A stretch of 64,000 nt of DNA. It comes from Lewinellaceae bacterium. GTDB lineage: Bacteria; Bacteroidota; Bacteroidia; Chitinophagales; Saprospiraceae. The notes beneath the pieces are model-generated. The model had not been told where the DNA came from. It saw only the letters and a list, made by a program, of their open reading frames with translations, and made no database searches. How positions within the stretch are numbered: the stretch's first letter is position 1; each line of letters begins with the position of its first letter. This document shows positions 1 to 10,482 of the stretch, one piece after another. Both the position numbers and the translations under genes were made by a program. The stretch is taken from assembly GCA_020636435.1 (NCBI GenBank), contig JACJXX010000001.1, positions 186,001 to 250,000 of the forward strand, given 5' to 3'.

Positions 1-348
1 GACATGCAAAAGTTTCTGGTCAACAACAACCTCTGGAGCCAGAAACTGTACTACCCGCTTTTCGAGGCCAATTTGTTCGGATTCTGGCACGCTCCTTATT
101 TTGACTATCCGGTCTTCCTGCTTTGCTCGCCCCGGCTCAACTCCAACAGCTACCTGATGGCGGTCTACAACCCCCGCGAAGACAACTTTCAGCTCCTGCG
201 TTGCTCCCTCTTCGACGATCTCCAGTTCTACTTCAACGAGGCCTATACGGATTCCTTCGACCGTCGGAAACACTTCCTCGAACTGGTCGTCCGGGAGGAA
301 GTGCTGGCTACTAGCTCCCGGCCGGCGGAAATCCTGCAGGCTTTTTAG
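1..348 (+). CDS. Hypothetical protein, 5' end outside window
   Basis: An open frame runs from the first base to a TAG stop at 346-348. A Met codon lies at position 4, but the frame is still open at the window edge, so the true start may be upstream. The visible 114 residues are rich in aromatic residues, with repeated Phe/Tyr and Asp, and show no signal peptide or membrane segment. I do not recognise the family. It is followed by a 125-bp gap and a convergent gene on the minus strand. Confidence 0.6.
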   Translation, partial: DMQKFLVNNNLWSQKLYYPLFEANLFGFWHAPYFDYPVFLLCSPRLNSNSYLMAVYNPREDNFQLLRCSLFDDLQFYFNEAYTDSFDRRKHFLELVVREEVLATSSRPAEILQAF

Positions 349-473
349 AGTTATAGCATTCCTGCTTCCGAAAGGCGGGAACCAACACTTTGGGCCTATC
401 GACAGGGGTTTATACGATACAACTGATTTCCAGCAAGGAGCGGCGAGGGGAAAGAGTGGCAGGGCGGCGCCAA

Positions 474-845
474 TCAACGCTTTCTGCGCACCCCGTACGG
501 AACCTCCTCATCCAGCAAAAAAGCCTCCTGCAGCACTTCGTGCAGCGCCTCTTCAGGAATGTCTTTCAGTTGATAAAAGACGGCGCCGGACACTTGCTTG
601 CGCCCCCGGGCGTCGAGCAGCCCCTGCTCGTTGCTCAGCTCGTTGCCGCGGGTGAAGGCCAGCTCAACGCCACCGTCTTTGGTGAGGTTGAGGTAGCAAA
701 TCCAGCTTCGGCGGTAGTAAAAAGGAATCTTGTAACGGATTTTTGCCGTAACTTCGGGATAGGAGGCCATCAGCCGGTGCAGGTAGTCCATGACCTCCTG
801 CTGCGGGCCGTCCAACTCGGCGATGTAGGCTTCGATATCGTTCAT
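474..845 (-). CDS. DUF1801 (YdhG-like) family protein
   Basis: A 123-residue cytosolic protein. The N-terminal half has the family pattern: a helix ending in DYLHRLMASYPEVTAKIRYK, then IPFYYRR and a hydrophobic strand (SWICYLNLTKDGGVELAF). The C-terminal half carries the usual VSGAVFYQLKD strand and a helix. DUF1801 proteins are small alpha/beta proteins; some are described as iron-chaperone or YdhG-like, but most have no proven role. The gene diverges from the cytochrome gene that follows. The family call is fairly sure; the function is unknown. Confidence 0.75.
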   Translation of the reverse strand: MNDIEAYIAELDGPQQEVMDYLHRLMASYPEVTAKIRYKIPFYYRRSWICYLNLTKDGGVELAFTRGNELSNEQGLLDARGRKQVSGAVFYQLKDIPEEALHEVLQEAFLLDEEVPYGVRRKR

Positions 846-971
846 AATGAGATGGTTTCAACCTTTCGTTAAAATGGGCATTTCAGCGGAAATGCCTATC
901 GGCGTTAAAGCTATTTTCACAACACTTCCTCTTCTATTTTGGTTATCATGGGAAAAGAAGAAACACTGCCC

Positions 972-2366
972 ATGAGAAAGATACTGACATTCGGCATTAT
1001 CATCACGTTCATCGGCTGCAATGCCTACCGCGAGTTGCCCGGCGGCAAAGTAGACGACAACTGGAAAGTCAAGCAGCTACCCGCCTCTCCACAGCAGGAA
1101 GGCGGCGACCCGCAAGCCGGGCTCGACTACCTGATCTACGGCGATTACATCGGCTCGGGAATACCCTACGATTTTTTCAAAAAGAAAATGAGCAACCAGC
1201 CCGATACGGTACTGCGCCGCGAGGGGGACAACGCCAACGTCGGCTACGGCGCAACGGTGTTTGCCGCTCCCAACGGCGTAAAGGTGGTCAACGGCAACTG
1301 CTTCACCTGCCACGCCGGCGAGCTCAACGGCGAGGTAGTCCTGGGGCTGGGCAACAGCTTTTCCGACTACCGCAAGAACTTAAAGCCCATGGCCAAATTG
1401 ATGCGCTTCGGAGTCGATCTGAAATATAAAAAGGAATCCGAAGAATGGCGGGCTTTTGAAGATTTTTCCAATTTCTTTGGCGAAATGGCGCCCTATATTC
1501 AAACCAACCAGCCCGGCGCCAACCCCGCTTTCCGCCTGGCGGAAGCCTGCATGAATCACCGCAACCCCGCCGACCTGACCTACCAGGAGAAGCCCAACTA
1601 CGACATGATGGACTACACCATCGCCACCGACGTGCCGCCCCTTTGGAATGTAAAGAAGAAAAATGCACTGTATTACAACGGCGTCGGCAGGGGAGATTTC
1701 ACCAAGCTGCTTTTCCAGGCTTCGGTGCTGGGCATTCCGGACAGCGCTGCCGCCCGGCAGGCAGTCATGCATTTTAAAGACGTAGTGGCCTGGCTCCAGG
1801 AACTGGAACCGCCCTCCTACCCTGCCCCGGTTGACGAACAACTGGCGGCCAAAGGCGAAGCGGTTTTCAACGAACACTGCAGCAAATGCCACGGCACTTA
1901 CGGGGAATCAGAAAGCTACCCCAACAAGCTCGTCTCGCTTGCTCTGGTGAAAACGGACCCCTTGTACGCCAATTACGCCTTCAATTCCGGCATTATTGAA
2001 TGGTACAACAACAGCTGGTTCGCCAACACAGCGCCCCGCTCTTACTTCGAGCCCAGCCTGGGCTACGTGGCCCCGCCCCTCGACGGCATCTGGGCCAGCG
2101 CCCCCTACCTGCACAACGGCTCGGTGCCTACCGTCGAAGCCCTGCTCAACAGCCCCATCCGCCCTGCCTACTGGAGCCGCAGCGGGCGCAGCGATGATTA
2201 CAACCACCGGGAGCTGGGCTGGAACTACAGCACCCTGGAAAAACCGGAGGGCGGCTGGGCTTTCGATACAACTTTGCCTGGCTACAGCAATAAAGGCCAC
2301 TATTTTGGCGATAAATTGCCGGAGGAGGAAAGGAAAGCAGTGATCGAGTATTTGAAGACTTTGTAG
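972..2366 (+). CDS. Dihaem c-type cytochrome lipoprotein (RoxA / dihaem peroxidase-like)
   Basis: The protein has 464 residues when started at the ATG at 972. An in-frame upstream ATG at 939 would bury the signal peptide. MRKILTFG... ends in a lipobox with Cys16, so it is probably an exported lipoprotein. Two haem-binding CXXCH motifs are visible: CFTCH near residue 110 and CSKCH near residue 303. The second half carries APPLDGIWASAPYLHNGS, a stretch typical of the dihaem cytochrome-c peroxidase/RoxA group. This fits periplasmic or surface electron transfer or oxidation; the substrate is unknown. A small secreted protein follows 48 bp downstream in the same direction and may be co-transcribed. 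Confidence 0.8.
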   Translation: MRKILTFGIIITFIGCNAYRELPGGKVDDNWKVKQLPASPQQEGGDPQAGLDYLIYGDYIGSGIPYDFFKKKMSNQPDTVLRREGDNANVGYGATVFAAPNGVKVVNGNCFTCHAGELNGEVVLGLGNSFSDYRKNLKPMAKLMRFGVDLKYKKESEEWRAFEDFSNFFGEMAPYIQTNQPGANPAFRLAEACMNHRNPADLTYQEKPNYDMMDYTIATDVPPLWNVKKKNALYYNGVGRGDFTKLLFQASVLGIPDSAAARQAVMHFKDVVAWLQELEPPSYPAPVDEQLAAKGEAVFNEHCSKCHGTYGESESYPNKLVSLALVKTDPLYANYAFNSGIIEWYNNSWFANTAPRSYFEPSLGYVAPPLDGIWASAPYLHNGSVPTVEALLNSPIRPAYWSRSGRSDDYNHRELGWNYSTLEKPEGGWAFDTTLPGYSNKGHYFGDKLPEEERKAVIEYLKTL

Positions 2367-2414
2367 TAGATGTGTCCTTGAAGGCACGCTGCACGAACAA
2401 AAAACCTAATAACT

Positions 2415-3002
2415 ATGAAAAAATCAATCCCCCTTTTCCTTTTGCTCGCCTGCCTGGCTCCCGCTATCTGGGGGCAAAGTGATTCCACCGCCATTCAACA
2501 GCGCCTGGATGAGTATTTTAAGGCCACCGAAGCCAAGGACTGGAACAAAGTGGTGGATATGGTCTACCCCAAATTGTTCACCCTGGTGGCAAAAGAAGAC
2601 ATGGTGCAGCTTTTTGCCGACATGGAAGGCAATGGCATGGTGTTTCAAATGAACAACTCCAAGGTCAACCGCATCTCAGAGGCAGTGGCGCACGAGGGCG
2701 AGCGTTTCGCCCTGGTGGACTACAGCGCCGGCATGAACATCCGCTTCACCTCCGCCGCCTATCGGGATTCCAGTATGGCGAGTACCCTCCAGGCTAGTTT
2801 TGCAGCAGCGTACGGCAACGAAAACGTACGTTACAACCAGGCGGACAACAGTTTCGACATACAAGCGGAAAAAACCATGTTCGCCATCGCTCCGGCAGGC
2901 AGCGGCGAATGGGCGTTCATGGAAAACAACCCCGGCCAGGAAGGGATGCTGGGAGCATTGATCCCAGAAGCAGTGCGGGAAAAGCTGAAGGTGGAGGAAT
3001 AA
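2415..3002 (+). CDS. Small secreted protein of unknown function
   Basis: A 195-residue protein with a clear Sec signal peptide (hydrophobic residues 4-18, likely cleavage after IWG). The mature part begins with a helical, charged stretch (QQRLDEYFKATEAKDWNKVVDMVYPKLF) like the start of NTF2/SnoaL-type folds, followed by alternating strands. I infer an NTF2-like fold from this pattern but cannot confirm it. It lies 48 bp after the dihaem cytochrome gene and may share its transcript. Confidence 0.7.
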   Translation: MKKSIPLFLLLACLAPAIWGQSDSTAIQQRLDEYFKATEAKDWNKVVDMVYPKLFTLVAKEDMVQLFADMEGNGMVFQMNNSKVNRISEAVAHEGERFALVDYSAGMNIRFTSAAYRDSSMASTLQASFAAAYGNENVRYNQADNSFDIQAEKTMFAIAPAGSGEWAFMENNPGQEGMLGALIPEAVREKLKVEE

Positions 3003-3160
3003 GTAGAATTGCTCAAAAATTCATAGCCTGCCCGCCAGGTTAAAAACATTCTCCGAACTTCGCCTGCCTGGTATCGTTATCTAAATAGGCATCCAATTGT
3101 AAGGCGCCTCGCATTTCTCTGGTTCGATGCGGGGCGGCTTCATGCAAAATACATCCTCAC

Positions 3161-6100
3161 TTGATAAAATGGCAGAAAATAGCGCGAAAAACCGGCAGGA
3201 TACTCGGCATCATCCTGGGGGGATTAGTATTGCTTTTATTGGCCATCTGGATTGCCATACAGCGGCCGGCCGTGCAACAATTTGTCGCCGGCAAGGTTAC
3301 CCGGAGCCTTTCCAGCCGCCTGCAAACCCCCTTTTCCATCCAAAACATAGAACTGAAATTTTTCAACCGGGTGCTTTTGGAAGGCGTCTACATTGAAGAC
3401 CTCAGGGGAGACACGCTGCTTTATGCCGGCCGCCTGGAGGCCCGCCTCAGCCTGTTTGCTCCTTTCCGGCAGGAACTGGAAGTCGAGGGCATACACCTGG
3501 GCAATACGGTAGCCAACCTGAAACGCGGCCCGGACAGCCTTTACAATTTCCAGTTCATCGTCGACGCCTTCAGCAGTTCTGAGCCGGATACCAGCCAGGC
3601 GCCCTCTCCCTGGAAATTCAACATAAAAAAGATCGATGTCACGGAGACGAGGTTCAGCCTGGTGGACTCCATCAGCCACAGCAGCCTGTACTTTAAAGTG
3701 GGAGATTTCTCCGGCGCCATCCGCAAAATGAACCTTGCGGAACAAAGGATCGATATCGGGAAGATGTACCTGAAGGACAGCTATTGCGACTTTGCCACCC
3801 GCCCCGCACCAGGCGGCATCAGCCCTACCCCATCCGATACGGCCGCCAGCCTGGAATTCCCCTTCCCAGGCTGGGCGATGACCGCGGAGCAACTTGAAGT
3901 TCAAGGCATGCATTTCGCCTATGATGATTTCAGCCGCCCCCCCGGCCCCGCCGGGCAGTTCGACCCTTCCCACCTGCATCTGGAGGACATTTGGATCGAC
4001 ATCAGCGCCTTTAGCTGGATGGATACCGCCCTCTCCGCTTCGGTCCGCCAACTGGCGCTAAGAGAGATGAACGGCTTCGAACTCCGGCAACTCGCAGGGG
4101 ACCTTCATGTAAGCCCAACCGGCATTAGCCTTTCGGCGCTAACATTGGAAACGCCCGGCAGCCGGCTGGCTTCCCTTTCCGCCCAACTGCGATTCCCTGA
4201 ATTCGCCAGCCTGTCCAACTTCATCGATGAGGTGGATATGGAAGCAGAGCTTTCCCCTTCTTTTTTCGCTATGGATGACATCCGCTACTGGGCCGGCCCG
4301 CTACCCTACATAAAAGCCGGCTACGAAGGCAAAGCCAGGCTGAGCGGCAAGCTCCAGGGCAAAGTGGCCAATTTGTCAACCTCGCAACTTATCGCCGCCC
4401 TCGACGGCGCCCTGCAACTTCAGCTCAGCGGCAGAATCCGCGGACTGCCGGAAACAGAAGCGCTGGATTTCGGCGTAAACATTGTCGGGTTGCAAGCCTC
4501 CTACCATGGCCTGAGCCAGGCAACGGAAGGACTGGGCCTGCCTTCCGGGCTGGCCCGCATGGGCACCATCCGCCTCAATGGATACCTAGGCGGGCGCCTC
4601 GATAGCCTTTTCACCCGCGGCCTTAAAATCCGTACGGGCGGTTACTCTTTTTTTGCCGGCAAAGCCACGGCTATTGGCCTGCCGGACGCAGAAAAGGCTC
4701 GCTTCCAGCTCGACATTGACGACCTTCGCACCCAACCTTCCGAATTAATGGGTTTTGTAGAAGGCGGGCTCCCCCAGCCCCTTGCCGCACTGGGGAAAAT
4801 GCAATACCGCGGCCGGTTCGAGGGTACAATCCACGACTTTAAACTGGCCGGGCGGCTGCAAACCGAACAGGGGCGGCTGGAAGAGGATTTTACCATTCAA
4901 TTCAATGATGCCTACAGCAACGCCTCCTACGAGGGGCAGCTTGCCCTCTCAGATTTGGGGCTAGGCGCCATGCTGGGCGACACCAGCGCTTTTGGGCCCG
5001 CCACCCTCAAGCTGGAAGCAGCCGGCAGCGGCCTTTCCGTAGATAGCCTCTCAGCCAGGGTGAACGCCAGCGTACAGTCCATCGCCTTCCGCAACTACGA
5101 GTATCGCGATATTCAGATCGCCGGAAATTTTGAACAGCGCCAGTTCGAAGGCAAGGTCAATGTAGACGACCCTCACCTCTGCTTTCAGTTTGACGGCCTT
5201 GCCGACCTGAACGACAGTATTCCCGAATTTGACTTTACCCTTCAGTTGGATACAGCTGAACTGGCCTACCTCAACCTTTACCCCAGTGCCTTGCGGCTGA
5301 GCGCCCGGCTGGAAGCCCGCCTTAAGGGCGACAACCTGGACAACCTCTCCGGTTCTGCTGCGCTTCGCCGGTTGGCCGTAGCGGATGGAAAGTACAAATA
5401 TTTTGCAGACAGCCTCACCCTCAACGCCTTCGAACAAACCTCCGGCCACCGGGTGGTGGACTTCCAGTCTGACATTGCCAAAGCCCGGCTCGAAGGCAAC
5501 TACCGGATCGGAGAATTATCCGGCCTGCTCCTGGAATTCGTCGATGGATTTTTCCCCATCAAGCGCCTGGTCCGGCAGGACAGCATTCCCGACAGCCTGC
5601 TGGTAGCCCCCCGGTACGTTAGCCAGGATTTCCAGTTTTCGGCCAGCCTCTCCCACCCGGTTCGCCTTTCCCGCATCTTTTTGCCGGAACTGCAGATGCT
5701 GGATACCGCCAGCTTCCAGGGCCGGTTCAACAGCGAAGAGCGCCGGCTGGAGTTTGCCGGCGAAGCGCCGATGTTGCAGTACAACGGATTGCAACTGGAC
5801 AGCCTACGGCTTTCGGTGAAGGGCTCCCCGGGAGGTATAGACAACAAATTGTCTATACGAAACCTCCAAAGCGAGGGGCAGGCGCTACTGGCTTATAGCG
5901 AGGCGTCCGCCCGTCTGTTCGGAGACAGCCTCGTCTTCACGGTCGATATGCGGGATGATACCGCCGGGCATAAACTGGGCCTCCGGGGAATGGTGGCAGC
6001 TCCCGAAGAACGATTTCACCTGCAGCTTTTCGGGCCTTTGGTACTCAACGGGTACGATTGGGGCATACCGGAAAACAACGACATTGCCTTCGCCCCTGGC

Positions 6101-8155
6101 TACCTGAACGTAAAGAACCTGAAGTTTGCCCGCAACCGGCAGGAATTTCGAATTCAAAGCCGGGATACTAAGGAAGATGAAGACTTCGCTCCTATCGATG
6201 TGGCGTTCAGCCAGTTTCGGCTGGTGGAGCTTTCCCGGTTAGCGGGGCTGGACGAACAATTCCTCACCGGCGCACTGAACGGGCAGGTAACCATCAGCCG
6301 CCCCGATACCGTTTACCGTTATGAAGCCAACCTGGACATTCGCCAGTTGATGGTCGACAGCCAGCAGTTAGGCGAACTGGCTCTTTACGCTGCTCCCAGC
6401 CCGGACCAGGAGGAGCTGATGATGAACGCCCGGCTCTCCGGCGAGCAAAACGCGTTCGCCCTCGCCGGCAGGTATGGCCTGAAGAACAGCCAGCTGGGTT
6501 TCAACCTTAAGGTAGAACGGCTGCAAATGGCCCTGGCCGACCTTTTTGCCGGCGGCGCGATCAGCAACAGCCGCGGCACGCTCCGGGGCGAATTGGAAAT
6601 GGGGGGTACGGTAGACAAACCGGAAATAACAGGCATGATAAGCCTCGACAGTGTTTCGACCTTTGTCGAATACCTTCAATCGCGATACCTGGTGCCCAGG
6701 CATACCATCCGGTTCCGGGAAAATAGCGTCGATATCGGGCGAATGGAATTGCTGGATTCCGATAACCGCAAAGCCATTTTGGAGGGGCAAATTACCCACC
6801 GGTATCTCGACGACATTCAGTTGGGCCTTCAGTTTACAGCTCCTGCCTTCCAGGTGCTCAATACCGGGCCCAAGGACAACGACCTTTTCTATGGAAAGAT
6901 ACTGGTGAGCATAGACGCCAGGATCAACGGCCCGCTCGGCGCCCCCGCCATCAACGTTTACACCAAAACACTGCCCGGAACGCAGCTCACCGCACTTCCG
7001 CTCAGCGAAGAAGAGGCCATCGTGCAGGAAGGCTTCATCCTCTACGGCAAGCCTTCCGAATATCAGAGTGACTCCAGCCAGGCGGAAACCTATCAAACCA
7101 CCCTTTTGGGGTATGAACTCAGCCTTCAACTGGAGCTCACCCCCGACGCCGAGCTGATCGCCATCATCGATCCTGCCACCGGCGACAAGCTGACTGCCCG
7201 CGGCAGGGCCAACCTCGCCGTGGAAATGGACCGGAGCGGCCGCCTGAGCACTACCGGAGACATCTACCTGACCGAAGGAAGCTATTTCTTCAATTATGAA
7301 GGCCTGGTGAAGCGTACTTTTCAGATCAGGCAGGGCAGCCACGTGTTTCTGCCCGGCGACCCGCTGGAAGCCCGTTTTGACATCACCGCTCAGTATACGG
7401 CCCGCACCTCTGCCTACGAACTGATCAGCCAGCAGGCAGGCCTCGGCGCCGAGGAAGCCAGGGCTGCCAAACGCAAGACGGATGTGCTGATTTTAATGGA
7501 CCTCAAAGGCACCTTATCCGAACCAGAGATCACCTTTGACATCCAACTGCCGGATAGCCAGGCCAGCGCCATAGCCGCCACGGTGGAGGCCAAGCTTGCA
7601 CAGCTCCGCGAAAACGGCAATGAGCTCAACAAGCAGGTGTTCGGGCTCCTCCTATTCAACTCTTTTATTGCGGAACAAAGCGGAAGCGCCACCCTGGCAG
7701 CAGCCGGCGAGAACATTGCCCTGTCGAGCGTGAGCAACCTGGTCTCGAACCAGCTCAACCGCCTGGCCAACCAATACGTAAAAGGCGTAAACCTGGAATT
7801 GCGGCTGGATTCTTACCGCACGGCAGCCGGCGAAGAAGGAACCGCCAGCACGGCCACCGACGTGGGCCTGGGTTTGTCCAAACAACTCTTCGACGACCGC
7901 CTGTCGATACAGGTGGGCGGAACGGTGGGCCTGGGAAATCAATCGGGGCCGGAAGAATTTTCGTCCCTGTCCAGTGAATTCCTGCTGGAATACAAACTGA
8001 CCGAAGACGGGCGGTACCGGGTGCGGGTGTTCCGGCGGCCTGACTACGACATCATTAAAACCAGCAATACGGTCCGTACCGGAGTTAGTATCCTGTATAA
8101 AAAATCGTTCGGGGGCACCCAACCGCAGCGCGACACTACAAAAACCGGCCAATGA
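3161..8155 (+). CDS. tamB: TamB-like translocation and assembly module protein
   Basis: A 1664-residue protein starting at TTG; no in-frame ATG lies near the start. Residues about 13-35 form one membrane anchor. The body is a very long run of short amphipathic beta strands with repeated SLS/LxGxL patterns, as in the DUF490/AsmA-like groove of TamB. The C-terminal 350 residues hold the conserved TamB domain (GTLSEPEITFDIQLP, then FGLLLFNSF and a terminal beta-rich stretch). It spans the periplasm to help insert outer-membrane proteins or move lipids. Its stop overlaps the next gene's start by 4 bp, so the two are translationally coupled. Length and layout fit Bacteroidota TamB. Confidence 0.92.
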   Translation: MIKWQKIARKTGRILGIILGGLVLLLLAIWIAIQRPAVQQFVAGKVTRSLSSRLQTPFSIQNIELKFFNRVLLEGVYIEDLRGDTLLYAGRLEARLSLFAPFRQELEVEGIHLGNTVANLKRGPDSLYNFQFIVDAFSSSEPDTSQAPSPWKFNIKKIDVTETRFSLVDSISHSSLYFKVGDFSGAIRKMNLAEQRIDIGKMYLKDSYCDFATRPAPGGISPTPSDTAASLEFPFPGWAMTAEQLEVQGMHFAYDDFSRPPGPAGQFDPSHLHLEDIWIDISAFSWMDTALSASVRQLALREMNGFELRQLAGDLHVSPTGISLSALTLETPGSRLASLSAQLRFPEFASLSNFIDEVDMEAELSPSFFAMDDIRYWAGPLPYIKAGYEGKARLSGKLQGKVANLSTSQLIAALDGALQLQLSGRIRGLPETEALDFGVNIVGLQASYHGLSQATEGLGLPSGLARMGTIRLNGYLGGRLDSLFTRGLKIRTGGYSFFAGKATAIGLPDAEKARFQLDIDDLRTQPSELMGFVEGGLPQPLAALGKMQYRGRFEGTIHDFKLAGRLQTEQGRLEEDFTIQFNDAYSNASYEGQLALSDLGLGAMLGDTSAFGPATLKLEAAGSGLSVDSLSARVNASVQSIAFRNYEYRDIQIAGNFEQRQFEGKVNVDDPHLCFQFDGLADLNDSIPEFDFTLQLDTAELAYLNLYPSALRLSARLEARLKGDNLDNLSGSAALRRLAVADGKYKYFADSLTLNAFEQTSGHRVVDFQSDIAKARLEGNYRIGELSGLLLEFVDGFFPIKRLVRQDSIPDSLLVAPRYVSQDFQFSASLSHPVRLSRIFLPELQMLDTASFQGRFNSEERRLEFAGEAPMLQYNGLQLDSLRLSVKGSPGGIDNKLSIRNLQSEGQALLAYSEASARLFGDSLVFTVDMRDDTAGHKLGLRGMVAAPEERFHLQLFGPLVLNGYDWGIPENNDIAFAPGYLNVKNLKFARNRQEFRIQSRDTKEDEDFAPIDVAFSQFRLVELSRLAGLDEQFLTGALNGQVTISRPDTVYRYEANLDIRQLMVDSQQLGELALYAAPSPDQEELMMNARLSGEQNAFALAGRYGLKNSQLGFNLKVERLQMALADLFAGGAISNSRGTLRGELEMGGTVDKPEITGMISLDSVSTFVEYLQSRYLVPRHTIRFRENSVDIGRMELLDSDNRKAILEGQITHRYLDDIQLGLQFTAPAFQVLNTGPKDNDLFYGKILVSIDARINGPLGAPAINVYTKTLPGTQLTALPLSEEEAIVQEGFILYGKPSEYQSDSSQAETYQTTLLGYELSLQLELTPDAELIAIIDPATGDKLTARGRANLAVEMDRSGRLSTTGDIYLTEGSYFFNYEGLVKRTFQIRQGSHVFLPGDPLEARFDITAQYTARTSAYELISQQAGLGAEEARAAKRKTDVLILMDLKGTLSEPEITFDIQLPDSQASAIAATVEAKLAQLRENGNELNKQVFGLLLFNSFIAEQSGSATLAAAGENIALSSVSNLVSNQLNRLANQYVKGVNLELRLDSYRTAAGEEGTASTATDVGLGLSKQLFDDRLSIQVGGTVGLGNQSGPEEFSSLSSEFLLEYKLTEDGRYRVRVFRRPDYDIIKTSNTVRTGVSILYKKSFGGTQPQRDTTKTGQ

Positions 8156-10455
8156 TGAAGCTGTCCATCCTGCAATACGTTTTCTGCCTGGCGCTGATCG
8201 CCTCCAGCCTGGCCTGCAACCCCACCCGGCGGATACCGGAAGGGCAATTGCTGTACCGGGGCGCCGAGGTTGAATTTGTGGGCGCCCCGCCGGAGCAGCA
8301 AAAAGACATAAAAGCCCGGATACTGGAAATGGCGCGCCCCGAGCCCAACGAAAAGCTGCTCGGCCTCTATCCCCGAATCGGCATTTACAACACTTTTGCC
8401 AACAAGAAAAAAGGAGCCGGGAAATGGCTGCGCGACAAGTTGGGAAAGGCGCCCGTCACCTATAGCCCTGAATTGGCGGAGCGAAGCCGCCTGAAGATGG
8501 AAAAATACCTCAAAGACAACGGCTACCTGCAGGCCAGTATTCAGCAGGATACCCTGGTGAAACACAAAAAGGCGGCCGCCCTGTACAAGGTGAGGGCGGG
8601 GGCGCGCTACACCGTCGGAGCGGTCGACTGGCCGGCAGACAGCAGTTCTTTGCAGCCTCTGCTGGCGCAACAGAAAGCAAAAAGCCTGCTGAAACCAGGA
8701 ATGCCCTATCAGCTCAACCAATTGGAAGAGGAACGGAGCAGGCTGGCGCAAGCCGGCATCGAACAAGGCTTCTTCGGGCTGAGCAGTGAAAATTTTTATT
8801 ACTACCTCGACTCTACCTTCGCCCAGCGCCAGGTAGGCCTTTACCTCCGGGTAGCGCCGCCCCAGGATGGGCGGCCGTTGCGCTGCCATTACATCGGGCG
8901 GACCATTGTCTATCCGACTTACCTGCTGGATGAGCAGAGCGGAAACAGCAGGATGGACACCTTTGAAATGGACGAATTCCGGTTCATACAGTCCCAGGAT
9001 TTTGTCCGGCTGCCGGTGTTGAAGCGCGCAATCCTGCAGCGGGAAGGAGCCCTGTACGTCCATTCGCTCCAACAAAAAACGGTCAACCGCCTCCTGGGCC
9101 TGGGGCCTTTTAAGTTTGTCAACCTGAAGTATCAGCTGCGGGAAGAACAGGACAGCCTGTTCCTGGACCGCCAGTTGTTTCTAACCCCGAGCCTCACCCA
9201 GGATTTTTCAGCAGAGCTGGAAGCCAGCTCTCTGGAAAGCAATTCCCTCGGTTCGGCGCTCAACATCAATTACACGCACCGCAATTTCCTGGGTGGAGCC
9301 GAAAATTTTTCATTAGACCTTTCCACCGGCGTACTGACTCAACTGGGAAAAGACGTCCGGTTTATCAACTCTTTCGATGTATCGCTGGAAGGGCGGCTGA
9401 GCTTTCCCAGCCTGCTGGTCCCCTTCGGCCTGATCCGCCCGGAGCGCGCGTGGCAAGCCCGGTCCACGGCTGCGTTGGGAAGTGGGTTCGAACGGCGGGC
9501 TACCCAGTACACGCTGCAGTCCTTTCGAGGGAAATTTGCCTACCAATGGCAACCCGGCAGCTTGCAGCAGCACGAGTTGTCTCCGCTGCAGCTCACCTGG
9601 GTCAATACCCGCAATACCTCACCGGAATTTGATGAACGGCTGGCGGCCAACCCGAGGTTGCGGGCCAGTTTTGGCAACTATTTCATTGCCAGCGCCGCCT
9701 ATCAATTCAATTATAGCGAGCAAAAGCCTCAACAGCGCGAGGATTACTTCTTCCTCCAGGCGCGCGCCGAGGCGGCGGGCAACCTCTCCTACGGCCTGTC
9801 GAGCTTGCTTAAAGCCGGCCAGAAAAAGCCATACGAATTCTTTGGCGTGCCGTTCGCGCAGTTTTTGCGCCTGGAAGCCGATGCCCGGTACCACCATTAC
9901 CTCAACCAGGGAAGCTGGATCGTACGCGCCAATATAGGAGCTGCCATTCCTTATGGCAACTCGGAAGCCATCCCCTATATCCGGCAGTTTTTTGTAGGCG
10001 GCGCGAACAGTTTGCGCGCTTTTAAACTCCGGGAGCTGGGCCCGGGCAGCAATACCGATGGATTTTCCGCCGGCCAGGGCGTCAGCGACCAAACCGGAGA
10101 CATTAAGCTGGAGCTGAATGCCGAATACCGCTTTCCCCTGTTCAGCTACCTGCAGGGCGCTGTTTTTGCCGATGCCGGCAACATCTGGCTGGCCGGGCAA
10201 ACGGCCGAAAATCCAGGCCCCGGCGACGGCCTTTTTGAATGGAACAACTTCTACCGGGAGATTGCAGCCGGCGCCGGATTAGGCATAAGGCTGGACATTA
10301 CCTACTTCGTCCTGCGGCTCGATATTGCCTTCCCCCTGCGCCGGCCGTTCGCCGGCGAGGGCTTCCGATGGGTAATCGATCAGATCAGCTTCGGCTCCCG
10401 GCGCTGGCGGCAGGAAAACCTGGTGCTCAACCTGGCTCTGGGATATCCGTTCTGA
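8152..10455 (+). CDS. tamL: Omp85-family outer-membrane protein, lipidated TamA-like (TamL)
   Basis: A 767-residue protein with an ATG that overlaps the tamB stop (ATGA). The N terminus ends in LIASSLACN, a lipoprotein signal with Cys near residue 22. Residues about 30-330 look like POTRA domains (GGRIPEG-type start, VGAVDWPAD, PGMPYQLNQLEEER). The rest is a C-terminal D15/Omp85 barrel. The usual VRGF/Y loop motif reads LRAF in GGANSLRAFKLRELGPGS. TamA homologues with a lipid anchor are known in Bacteroidota as TamL. It should work with TamB in envelope assembly. Confidence 0.9.
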   Translation: MMKLSILQYVFCLALIASSLACNPTRRIPEGQLLYRGAEVEFVGAPPEQQKDIKARILEMARPEPNEKLLGLYPRIGIYNTFANKKKGAGKWLRDKLGKAPVTYSPELAERSRLKMEKYLKDNGYLQASIQQDTLVKHKKAAALYKVRAGARYTVGAVDWPADSSSLQPLLAQQKAKSLLKPGMPYQLNQLEEERSRLAQAGIEQGFFGLSSENFYYYLDSTFAQRQVGLYLRVAPPQDGRPLRCHYIGRTIVYPTYLLDEQSGNSRMDTFEMDEFRFIQSQDFVRLPVLKRAILQREGALYVHSLQQKTVNRLLGLGPFKFVNLKYQLREEQDSLFLDRQLFLTPSLTQDFSAELEASSLESNSLGSALNINYTHRNFLGGAENFSLDLSTGVLTQLGKDVRFINSFDVSLEGRLSFPSLLVPFGLIRPERAWQARSTAALGSGFERRATQYTLQSFRGKFAYQWQPGSLQQHELSPLQLTWVNTRNTSPEFDERLAANPRLRASFGNYFIASAAYQFNYSEQKPQQREDYFFLQARAEAAGNLSYGLSSLLKAGQKKPYEFFGVPFAQFLRLEADARYHHYLNQGSWIVRANIGAAIPYGNSEAIPYIRQFFVGGANSLRAFKLRELGPGSNTDGFSAGQGVSDQTGDIKLELNAEYRFPLFSYLQGAVFADAGNIWLAGQTAENPGPGDGLFEWNNFYREIAAGAGLGIRLDITYFVLRLDIAFPLRRPFAGEGFRWVIDQISFGSRRWRQENLVLNLALGYPF

Positions 10456-10457
10456 TG

Positions 10458-10482
10458 GTTGTTCGTTGTTCGTTGTTCGTTG
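10458..10482 (+). repeat. Heptamer tandem array (GTTGTTC)
   Basis: Three full copies of the 7-bp word GTTGTTC plus four more bases start 3 bp after the tamL stop codon. The same word family, read on the other strand as GAACAAC, recurs in the array at 63484-63539. The role is unknown. Confidence 0.85.

Noticed and set aside
390..872. Plus-strand 160-codon frame at 390-872
   Set aside because: It is antisense to the DUF1801 gene and has no recognisable features.
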